DNA of 7,109 nt. Origin: Rickettsia endosymbiont of Bryobia graminum. Lineage in GTDB: Bacteria > Pseudomonadota > Alphaproteobacteria > Rickettsiales > Rickettsiaceae. A program made the position numbers and the translations under genes. Under the pieces are notes generated by a model. It searched no databases. It saw nothing but the letters and a program-made list of their open reading frames with translations, and was not told the DNA's origin. The stretch spans positions 1 through 7,109 of the forward strand of contig JAJIYR010000097.1 in assembly GCA_020881085.1 (NCBI GenBank), given 5' to 3'. Shown one piece after another: positions 1 to 5,502 of this stretch. Positions within the stretch are counted from its first letter, which is position 1. Each line of letters starts with the position of its first letter.

Positions 1-300
1 GTATATAAATAACCATACAGAAGCTCATAAACCAACTTCTATTTCTAACATTAGATTGGAATAAGCTTTAGCTTAAACTCTACGGCACTTCTAGTCCCTA
101 CCATCAACCTACCGGCTCTCAGCCGGTAGTGGTTGAGTTAACTATAAATAAAATTTGTAATAAGTAGAAAATAGATTTTATATCAAGTGCTATTAATTTC
201 AATATTATTAAATTTTAAGTTTTTGTAAGCCAGACTTTTCAAGGTTTATTTAGCTAAATATATTGTACGATTTCAGGACGGTATGTTTTTTGTAACTTAT
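1..300. other. Leader region without a convincing gene
   Basis: No supportable gene is visible here on either strand. A plus-strand frame is open from base 2 to a TAA at 62-64 (about 20 codons, ending NIRLE). It could be the C-terminus of a gene that begins before the window, but minus-strand frames across the same bases are also open, so it cannot be called. The only clear structure is the GC-rich hairpin near 105-135. The rest is AT-rich sequence with many stops in all frames, consistent with an intergenic region upstream of carD. Confidence 0.5.
105..135. terminator. GC-rich hairpin, possible terminator of an upstream gene
   Basis: TACCGGCT (110-117) and AGCCGGTA (121-128) pair perfectly around a three-base loop. 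CAACC (105-109) and GGTTG (131-135) extend the stem after a two-base bulge. This is the most GC-rich palindrome in an AT-rich stretch. No proper T-run follows on either strand, so it could equally be part of a small structured RNA. A terminator for whatever lies left of the window is the simplest reading. Confidence 0.4.
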
Positions 301-302
301 AC

Positions 303-331
303 TTTAAAAATTAATAAAAATGTGTTATACT
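303..331 (+). promoter_or_regulatory. Candidate carD promoter
   Basis: A −35-like TTTAAA (303-308, 4/6 to TTGACA) is followed by a 17-bp spacer and a −10-like TATACT (326-331, 5/6 to TATAAT). Transcription would start near 338 and give carD a leader of roughly 158 nt. AT-rich DNA yields such matches by chance, so this is a candidate only. The spacing and −10 are the best I see upstream of carD. Confidence 0.4.
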
Positions 332-349
332 AACTTTCGGAAGAAAGTT
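332..349 (+). promoter_or_regulatory. Short hairpin at the start of the carD leader
   Basis: AACTTTC (332-338) and GAAAGTT (343-349) form a perfect 7-bp stem closed by a GGAA tetraloop, directly after the candidate −10 box. If the promoter call is right, the hairpin overlaps the transcript start and could be a 5'-end stabilising structure or an operator-like dyad. No U-tract follows, so it is not a typical terminator. Confidence 0.35.
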
Positions 350-495
350 GTTTGATAATGTGCCCTTTAATAGTAGATAGTTATTAATACTGTACCTTAA
401 TTACAACAGTTTTCCTCTATTTGATATAAAAATCATATGTATCATGATTTCCTACAAAGTCTATTTCTTAAGTTTTATTATGGAAAGGAGTAACT

Positions 496-1002
496 ATGCC
501 AACATCACCTGAATTTAAAATAGGAGAAAGAATTGTTTATCCATCTCATGGAGTTGGGGAAATAACTAAGATAGAACATCAAGTTATAGCTGGTACTACT
601 ATAAAAGTTTATGTGATATCATTCCCTCAAGATAAAATGACTCTGAAAGTGCCTGTTAGTAGAGCAGCGGCAGCTGGTTTAAGAAAGCTCGTAAGTAAAA
701 ATGACTTGCTGTTAATATATTCTACTCTTCAAAGTAAGCCTAAGCAGGGAAATAGGATGTGGAGTAGGAGAGCTCAAGAATATGAAAGTAAAATAAATTC
801 TGGTAATGTTGTAGCAGTAGCAGAAGTAGTTAGAGATCTTTATAAGAATGTTGATAGCGATAGATCCTACAGCGAGAGAACTATTTATGAATCAGCTTTA
901 AATAGACTAGCTGGAGAATTAGCAATCCTTGAAAATATTAAATCTGAAGAAGCTATTAGTAAATTAGTAGAAGTATTAAAAGATAAAGTAGCTGCAGCGT
1001 AA
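496..1002 (+). CDS. carD: CarD/CdnL-family transcriptional regulator
   Basis: A 168-residue CarD_CdnL_TRCF-family protein. Family members bind the RNA polymerase beta subunit and stabilise open promoter complexes, notably at rRNA and housekeeping promoters. Residues about 5-65 form the RNAP-interacting Tudor-like domain, with the family pattern F-K-I-G-E-x-I-V-Y-P-S-H-G-V-G-x-I-x-x-I-E and later P-V...GLRKL. Residues about 75-165 form the helical C-terminal DNA-contacting domain, including the conserved Trp (W89 in MWSRRAQEY) and the YSERTIYESALNRLAGELA segment. The length fits the stand-alone family. The ATG start is supported by a strong Shine-Dalgarno AAGGAG at 485-490 with a 5-nt spacer. 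The gene is monocistronic here and converges on murA. Identity is secure. The target promoters in this organism are unknown. Confidence 0.95.
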   Translation: MPTSPEFKIGERIVYPSHGVGEITKIEHQVIAGTTIKVYVISFPQDKMTLKVPVSRAAAAGLRKLVSKNDLLLIYSTLQSKPKQGNRMWSRRAQEYESKINSGNVVAVAEVVRDLYKNVDSDRSYSERTIYESALNRLAGELAILENIKSEEAISKLVEVLKDKVAAA

Positions 1003-1014
1003 AAATGAACCCTT

Positions 1015-1053
1015 CTCGTATAATAAACTACATTTGTAGCTTTATTATACGAG
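1015..1053. terminator. Bidirectional hairpin between convergent carD and murA
   Basis: CTCGTATAATAAA (1015-1027) pairs perfectly with TTTATTATACGAG (1041-1053). An inner CTAC/GTAG stem closes on a four-base loop, with one bulged C at 1040. An outer AAAATGA/TCATTTT pairing (1002-1008 with 1054-1060) is also possible. The hairpin fills the 56-bp gap between two convergent stop codons and probably ends transcription from both sides. The T-runs after it are imperfect: a TTTTA run shortly after on the plus strand, and TTTTT about eight bases on along the minus strand. Confidence 0.75.
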
Positions 1054-1058
1054 TCATT

Positions 1059-2321
1059 TTATCTTACTCTTATTATATTTGCCCCACAATTATTTAATTT
1101 TTTCTCTATAGCTTGATATCCACGATCTAAGTGATAAATTCTATGTACAGTAGTTTGTTCTTGTGCGCTTAGTCCTGCTAAGACTAAAGCTACTGACGCT
1201 CTAAGATCACTTGCCATCACTTCTGCTCCTATTAAAAATGGCACTCCTGATACTTTAGCTTTATTTCCTTTAACGGTAATATTAGCTCCCATCCTGCATA
1301 ATTCAGGTACATGCATAAAACGATTTTCAAAGATGTTTTCTGTTATAGTAGAAGAACCATTGCAAATAGTCATTAAACTCATAAATTGCGCTTGTAAATC
1401 TGTTGCAATCCCGGGATAAGGATTTGTTTGTATATCTACAGCTTTTATCTGATCTATATAAGAAACTTTTAAGCCTTGCTCAGTTGGTGTAATTTTTATT
1501 CCTACTTCGGTAAGTTTTAAAGCTAAATTTTCAACAAGATTATAATCAATTCCACGTATATTTAAATTACCTTTGGTAATAGCTGCGGCTATCATATAAG
1601 TTCCGGCTTCAATACGATCTGCCATTATGGTATATTCAGCATTCTTTAAATTCCTTTTACCAATAATTTTTATAGAACTAGTAGCTATTCCTTCAATTTC
1701 CGCTCCCATTTTTTTTAAAGCTTGACATAAATCAACTATTTCTGGTTCCTGAGCGCAGTTATTTAGTATTGTTTCTCCTTCTGCCAAAGTAGCTGCCATT
1801 AGAGCATTAATAGTTGCTCCAACAGATACTTTTTTAAAAGTGAAGTTAACACCTTTTAACCTACCATTAATTTTTGCATTAATATAGCCCTTTTCCATTT
1901 TGATATTTGCCCCCATAGCTTGCAAGGATTCTATATGTAAATCAACTTGCCTAGCTCCTATAGCGCATCCACCTGGTAAAGATACTTTAGCTTTGGAAAA
2001 TCTAGCTAGTAGGGGACCAAGCACCCAAATAGAAGCTCTCATCTTTCTTACTATATCATAAGGAGCAAAAAAGTTATTAATATTACTACTATCAATTTGC
2101 ATAGTAAAATGATCTTGATGGTCCACTGTAACTATAGTGCTACCAATCTCCTCGAGCAAAGTTTTCATGGTAATAATATCAGTAAGTTTGGGGATGTTAT
2201 TTAAGGTAAGTTTATCTACAAGTAGAGAGACCACCATAATTGGTAGGGCTGCATTCTTAGCTCCACTAATGTTAATATCTCCTTTTAGTGAAACGCCACC
2301 CTTAATTATTAGACTATCCAT
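1059..2321 (-). CDS. murA: UDP-N-acetylglucosamine 1-carboxyvinyltransferase MurA
   Basis: A cytoplasmic enzyme of 420 residues, normal for MurA. It transfers the enolpyruvyl group of PEP to UDP-GlcNAc, the first committed step of peptidoglycan synthesis. Visible landmarks are KNAALP with Lys22 near the N-terminus, the active-site loop [10 protein letters not shown] with the PEP-reactive cysteine at C119 (E. coli C115), R124, the catalytic aspartate in ATDLQAQ (D308, E. coli D305), ENRFMH with R334, and SDLRAS with R374. The C-terminus [11 protein letters not shown]...GANI is typical. All key residues are present, and having Cys rather than Asp implies fosfomycin sensitivity in principle. The ATG at 2319-2321 gives the family N-terminus (MDSLIIKGG). 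The Shine-Dalgarno is poor. It converges with carD and lies downstream of rpsA on the same strand, but a 274-bp gap with hairpins and a candidate promoter suggests its own transcript. Confidence 0.97.
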   Translation of the reverse strand: MDSLIIKGGVSLKGDINISGAKNAALPIMVVSLLVDKLTLNNIPKLTDIITMKTLLEEIGSTIVTVDHQDHFTMQIDSSNINNFFAPYDIVRKMRASIWVLGPLLARFSKAKVSLPGGCAIGARQVDLHIESLQAMGANIKMEKGYINAKINGRLKGVNFTFKKVSVGATINALMAATLAEGETILNNCAQEPEIVDLCQALKKMGAEIEGIATSSIKIIGKRNLKNAEYTIMADRIEAGTYMIAAAITKGNLNIRGIDYNLVENLALKLTEVGIKITPTEQGLKVSYIDQIKAVDIQTNPYPGIATDLQAQFMSLMTICNGSSTITENIFENRFMHVPELCRMGANITVKGNKAKVSGVPFLIGAEVMASDLRASVALVLAGLSAQEQTTVHRIYHLDRGYQAIEKKLNNCGANIIRVR

Positions 2322-2354
2322 TGTACTATTTTTTAGTTTTCTCTTGTATATACT

Positions 2355-2397
2355 CTACTAACTTGAAGAATTATAAAACTATTCTTTAAGTTAGTAG
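2355..2397 (-). promoter_or_regulatory. 17-bp hairpin in the murA leader
   Basis: CTACTAACTTGAAGAAT (2355-2371) pairs with ATTCTTTAAGTTAGTAG (2381-2397) across a nine-base loop, with a single non-Watson-Crick position. On the minus strand it ends about 33 bases before the murA ATG, and it begins about 11 bases after the predicted transcription start. No U-tract follows on the minus strand, so a leader structure affecting mRNA stability or translation, or a protein-binding dyad, seems more likely than a plain terminator. Confidence 0.6.
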
Positions 2398-2414
2398 CGA
2401 TTAGAAGTAACAAA

Positions 2415-2444
2415 ATTTTAAAATAACGCTCAATTTTATCACAA
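2415..2444 (-). promoter_or_regulatory. Candidate murA promoter
   Basis: On the minus strand TTGTGA (2439-2444, 4/6 to TTGACA) is followed by an 18-bp spacer and TAAAAT (2415-2420, 5/6 to TATAAT). The predicted start is near 2408, giving a leader of about 87 nt that contains the 17-bp hairpin. The match is fair for a sigma-70-type promoter in AT-rich DNA but unproven. Confidence 0.4.
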
Positions 2445-2512
2445 AATTTAAGTAAATAATTAATTTTAGGCAAAAGATAAAAGTCAACTTCACCTTTTGC
2501 ATTTATTATTTT

Positions 2513-2574
2513 AACTTAAGGCTTCCTATTTAGAATTAAGTTAGGAAAGCCAAGAGTTGTAAGACAACTCTTGG
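2513..2574 (-). terminator. Tandem overlapping hairpins downstream of rpsA
   Basis: A perfect 11-bp stem, CCAAGAGTTGT (2550-2560) with ACAACTCTTGG (2564-2574) around a three-base loop, lies 22 bases past the rpsA stop. It is the likely rpsA 3'-end structure. Directly beyond it on the minus strand, GGCTTCCTA (2520-2528) can pair with TAGGAAAGCC (2542-2551, one bulge). Alternatively AACTTAA (2513-2519) can pair with TTAAGTT (2536-2542). These last two exclude each other. No good U-run follows, so termination may rely on Rho, or the stems may protect the 3' end. Confidence 0.6.
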
Positions 2575-2595
2575 TATTAAAGTAAGTAATTATCC

Positions 2596-4320
2596 TTATT
2601 TCTCTTTGTCAAGGGCAGCTCCAAGAATATCTCCTAAATTTGATCCATTATCAGTAGTGCCATATTCCTTGATAGCTTTTTTTCTTTCTTCAAGTTCAAG
2701 GGCCTTTATTGATAAAGTAATTTTACGAGATGCCTTATCTATATTAATAATTTGAGCTTCAATTTTATCACCAACATTAAATCTTTCAACTTTTTGCTCT
2801 GATTTTTCACTTGAAAGATCAAGCTTTTTAATAAAGCCAGTAACTTTTTCACTCAAAGAAACTTCTATACCATCATCTTTTATTGTGCTGATTATACATG
2901 ATACATTCATATTTTTCTTATAATTTTCGTAATCTTCTTGTAATGTATCCTCAGATAGTTGTTTGATACCAAGACCTATACGTTCTTTTTCAATATCAAT
3001 AGATAATACTTTACAATCTATTTTATCACCTTTTTTATAAGATTTTAATAATTCAGTGCCATTACCTTCCCAACTAATATCTGATTCGTGAATCATACCA
3101 TCTAAGTTGTCTTCTAATGCTACAAACATAGCAAAGTCAGTAATATTTCGTATAGGTGTATCCTTAATTATACTATCAACTGGATGTGATTTAGCGAATT
3201 CAATTAAAGGATTTTCTTGGCATTGCTTAATACTTAACGATACTCTATGCTTATTAATATCAACTTCTAAAACCTTAAACTGCACTTCTTGACCGATAGT
3301 AAGCATTTTCTTAGGGTGTTGATTTGCTTTTATCCAGCTAATTTCAGTAGTATGAACAAGTCCTTCAATGCCATCTTTTAACTCAATAAATACACCATAG
3401 TCAGCAATGTTTGTTACTTTACCAATTTTAACTTCTCCAACTGGGAATTCCTCTTTTATGCTTTGCCATGGATTATCGTCAAGCTGCTTCATACCAAGGG
3501 AAATTCTTTTTGTGTTTTCATCAAAATCAATAACTACAACTTTAACTTTTTGCCCAATAGATAAAACTTCTTGAGGGTGATTTATTCTTTTCCATGAAAT
3601 ATCTGTAACATGCAATAAAGCATCCACATTACCTAAATCAATAAACGCTCCATATGGGGTAAGATTCTTAACTATACCATCTAATATTACACCTTTCTTA
3701 ATTTTAGATAACATTTCATCGCGAGCTTCTGATCTTGATTCCTCCATTATGGCTCTTCTAGAAACCACAATATTACCAAGCTTCTTGTCCATTTTTAGAA
3801 TTTGGAAAGGTTGTTTGATGCCCATTAATGAAGAGATGTCTTTAATTGGTCTAACATCTACTTGGCTTCCTGGTAAGAATGCTACTACACCTGATAGATC
3901 AACAGTAAATCCACCTTTAACGCGTCCAAATATTATACCATCAACAAACTGATTTTTTGCACATGCAATTTCTAAATGTCCCCACGCTTCTTCTCTAATA
4001 GCTTTCTCGCGGCTTAAAATAGTTCTGCCATTACGTCCTTCAACTTTTTCAATATAGACATCTACTATATCTCCCACCCCTGGTAAAGGCTGATTGGCAG
4101 CTAAGGAAAATTCTTCTACTGGAACTCTACCTTCATTTTTTAGTCCTACGTCAACTATAATAATACCTTTGCTAATTCCCACTACCTGACCTTTAACAAC
4201 AGTACCTTCCTTAACATGGCTAGTACTAACGTCATTTAGCATTGCTTCAAAGTCCTCATTATTTTGAATAGTTATTTCAGCAAGTTGAGGAACAAATTTT
4301 TTCTTAAATTGTGTTTGCAT
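2596..4320 (-). CDS. rpsA: 30S ribosomal protein S1
   Basis: This protein binds single-stranded mRNA on the 30S subunit and helps load structured or weak-Shine-Dalgarno messages. At 574 residues it matches the six-domain proteobacterial form. The S1/OB-fold repeats lie at about 37-105, 122-190, 209-277, 295-365, 381-453 and 470-540. Domains 3 and 4 are the most canonical, with [10 protein letters not shown]...LLHVTDISW and ADYGVFIEL...[10 protein letters not shown]. The first two, which dock S1 to the ribosome, are more divergent as is usual. The tail [10 protein letters not shown] is familiar from alphaproteobacterial S1. The ATG at 4318-4320 fits the Rickettsia-type N-terminus ([11 protein letters not shown]). 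The Shine-Dalgarno is weak (AGAG about nine bases upstream), which is common for rpsA. It follows cmk after 152 bp, and its own candidate promoter lies in that gap. No truncation is seen. Confidence 0.97.
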   Translation of the reverse strand: MQTQFKKKFVPQLAEITIQNNEDFEAMLNDVSTSHVKEGTVVKGQVVGISKGIIIVDVGLKNEGRVPVEEFSLAANQPLPGVGDIVDVYIEKVEGRNGRTILSREKAIREEAWGHLEIACAKNQFVDGIIFGRVKGGFTVDLSGVVAFLPGSQVDVRPIKDISSLMGIKQPFQILKMDKKLGNIVVSRRAIMEESRSEARDEMLSKIKKGVILDGIVKNLTPYGAFIDLGNVDALLHVTDISWKRINHPQEVLSIGQKVKVVVIDFDENTKRISLGMKQLDDNPWQSIKEEFPVGEVKIGKVTNIADYGVFIELKDGIEGLVHTTEISWIKANQHPKKMLTIGQEVQFKVLEVDINKHRVSLSIKQCQENPLIEFAKSHPVDSIIKDTPIRNITDFAMFVALEDNLDGMIHESDISWEGNGTELLKSYKKGDKIDCKVLSIDIEKERIGLGIKQLSEDTLQEDYENYKKNMNVSCIISTIKDDGIEVSLSEKVTGFIKKLDLSSEKSEQKVERFNVGDKIEAQIINIDKASRKITLSIKALELEERKKAIKEYGTTDNGSNLGDILGAALDKEK

Positions 4321-4331
4321 ATTTTTCTCTA

Positions 4332-4358
4332 ATACTAGCTTTGCGTCACTCTAGTATA
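4332..4358 (-). promoter_or_regulatory. Candidate rpsA −10 box within a small dyad
   Basis: On the minus strand TATACT (4353-4358, 5/6 to TATAAT) lies about 33 bases before the rpsA ATG and would start a leader of roughly 25 nt. No good −35 is visible at the right distance. The box overlaps an inverted repeat, ATACTAG (4332-4338) with CTAGTAT (4351-4357). In the transcript this could form a weak hairpin next to the start codon, and in DNA it could serve as an operator. This is suggestive only. Confidence 0.3.
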
Positions 4359-4441
4359 AAATTTCTAATAAGCTTTATTATAAATAATAGAAGCTATAAG
4401 TTAATAATAGCTGAATGTAATAACCACTCAGCGCTCAAACA

Positions 4442-4479
4442 TAGTTAACAACTATGACGCATAAAATAGTTGTTAACTA
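4442..4479 (-). terminator. Perfect 14-bp hairpin overlapping the end of cmk
   Basis: TAGTTAACAACTAT (4442-4455) pairs perfectly with ATAGTTGTTAACTA (4466-4479) across a ten-base loop. The proximal arm contains the last cmk codon and its TAA stop. On the minus strand no U-tract follows, so it may be a Rho-assisted terminator, an mRNA 3'-end protector, or a partial block that separates cmk from rpsA expression. Confidence 0.55.
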
Positions 4480-5132
4480 ATCTCAATAAATTTTATTATT
4501 TTATCTATTACCTCTTCTGGAGACAAATAAGAAGTATCAATTTCTAAAGCTCCATTTGGAATGCTTAGCGGTGCTGTATTTCGTTCTGTATCTCTTTGGT
4601 CTCTTATTTGTAATTGAGATAAAACTTCTGCTAAGTCGCATGCCTTTCCTTCAGTTAGTAACTCTTGGTATCTTCGTTGCGCTCTAATATTTACATCTGC
4701 TGTAATAAAAATTTTTAAATCAGCGAATGGAGCAATTACTGTTCCAATATCTCTACCTTCCATTATAATCCTAGGAGTTATTTCTATTAATTTTATTAGA
4801 TATTTTCCTAGATTAGTTCTTACTTCAGGTATTACTGCAATTTGTGAAGCCACAATACTAATTTCTTCAGTATTTAATCCTGTATTTTCTAGATATTTAA
4901 CAGTCTGTGACAGTTCGGTTACTGCTTTAACATCAGTAGGATCAATTTTTTGATTTAGACAAGATAAAGCCAGGCTTCGATAAACAATGCTTGATTGACA
5001 ATAAACTAGTTTAAATTTTTCTGCTAATCTTTTGCCAATTGTTCCTTTACCAGAGGCAGCAGGGCCGTCCAGGGTAATTGTAAAATTGTTATTAATATCA
5101 AAAGCTTTAGATTTTAACGTCAAAGGTAGCAT
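4473..5132 (-). CDS. cmk: Cytidylate kinase (CMP/dCMP kinase)
   Basis: This enzyme phosphorylates CMP and dCMP to the diphosphates using ATP, in cytosolic pyrimidine salvage and nucleotide recycling. The protein is 219 residues from the ATG. Landmarks are the Walker A loop DGPAASGKGT (about 22-31), the CMP-binding region with SSIVYRSLAL (about 47-56), EGRDIGT (about 125-131), and the LID-type arginines in RDQRDTERNTAPL (about 177-189). The SSIVYR segment, where many homologues have SG or TG before x-YR, matches the Rickettsia form as I recall it. A GTG at 5133-5135 directly precedes the ATG and is in frame. I chose the ATG because it is the commoner start and gives the Rickettsia-like length. 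No clear Shine-Dalgarno is visible. It is first in a cmk-rpsA order common in bacteria, and it is divergent from the tRNA gene. Confidence 0.95.
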   Translation of the reverse strand: MLPLTLKSKAFDINNNFTITLDGPAASGKGTIGKRLAEKFKLVYCQSSIVYRSLALSCLNQKIDPTDVKAVTELSQTVKYLENTGLNTEEISIVASQIAVIPEVRTNLGKYLIKLIEITPRIIMEGRDIGTVIAPFADLKIFITADVNIRAQRRYQELLTEGKACDLAEVLSQLQIRDQRDTERNTAPLSIPNGALEIDTSYLSPEEVIDKIIKFIEIS

Positions 5133-5154
5133 CACACATATAAATTTGGATGAT

Positions 5155-5183
5155 ATTATAGTTGAATATTATAAATAGTGCAA
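5155..5183 (-). promoter_or_regulatory. Candidate cmk promoter
   Basis: On the minus strand TTGCAC (5178-5183) is followed by a 17-bp spacer and a perfect TATAAT (5155-5160). Transcription would start near 5148, about 16 bases before the cmk ATG, which fits the lack of a visible leader. A second TATAAT-like ATATTATA copy lies slightly further upstream. Of the promoter candidates in this window it has the best −10 and spacing. Confidence 0.5.
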
Positions 5184-5273
5184 ATAGAACTTGAAATTTT
5201 TGTAATTATCGGTTAGGCTCAGTGAGCATTTCTAAATAAATTAATTTTGCTCCTATTTTTGCTGTAAAATTAA

Positions 5274-5350
5274 GGGCGGTTAGCTCAGTTGGTTAGAGCA
5301 TTACGTTGACATCGTAAAGGTCAGAGGTTCGATCCCTCTATCGCCCACCA
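5274..5350 (+). tRNA. tRNA-Val (anticodon GAC)
   Basis: A complete 77-nt cloverleaf is visible. The acceptor stem is GGGCGGT (5274-5280) with ATCGCCC (5340-5346), including one G-T pair. The D arm is GCTC/GAGC (5283-5286 and 5296-5299). The anticodon stem is TTACG/CGTAA (5301-5305 and 5313-5317), with GAC at 5308-5310. The T arm is AGAGG/CCTCT (5323-5327 and 5335-5339) with loop TTCGATC. The discriminator is A5347 and CCA is encoded at 5348-5350. It reads GUC and GUU valine codons. No convincing −10 lies at a proper distance upstream: TAAAAT at 5265-5270 is too close to the 5' end. The 3' half of a tRNA gene is a usual integration target, and from memory tRNA-Val(GAC) is a reported insertion site of rickettsial RAGE elements. 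The replication gene downstream fits that. Confidence 0.97.
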
Positions 5351-5460
5351 CAATGTTTATCGAACGTTTCACTACTTTTATCTAATTCACTATCTTCACC
5401 GTAAAAGTCCTTATGCTGCATATATGCTGATCGTGATTTTAAAAAACGATGTTGCAGTGT
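5338..5460 (-). pseudogene. Possible coding remnant next to the tRNA
   Basis: A minus-strand frame is open for 40 codons between a TAG at 5461-5463 and a TAG at 5338-5340, the latter inside the tRNA T arm. The peptide is rich in polar residues (TLQHRFLKSRS, then AYMQHKDFYGEDSELDKSS) and the DNA is less AT-rich than neighbouring spacers. It could be the C-terminal remnant of an element gene, such as an integrase ending at the tRNA attachment site. I recognise no motif, there is no catalytic tyrosine context, and 40 open codons can arise by chance. A short ORF starting at its internal ATG would encode only 27 residues. Confidence 0.2.
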
Positions 5461-5502
5461 CTATATTACCTTTACTAATACTAAATTTTAGTTGAGGTAT
5501 TT

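Noticed and set aside
2137..2361. Plus-strand open frame of 74 codons with hydrophobic residues
   Set aside because: It lies almost entirely antisense to the N-terminal part of murA and continues into the murA leader hairpin. There is no Shine-Dalgarno or recognisable motif, so it is a shadow of the real gene.
3107..3952. Two plus-strand open frames (3107-3292 and 3749-3952) opposite rpsA
   Set aside because: Both are fully antisense to conserved S1-domain coding sequence and have no family features or ribosome-binding site.
5265..5270. TAAAAT as the −10 box of the tRNA-Val gene
   Set aside because: It ends only three bases before the mature tRNA, so transcription would start inside the tRNA. 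No better promoter pair could be defended.
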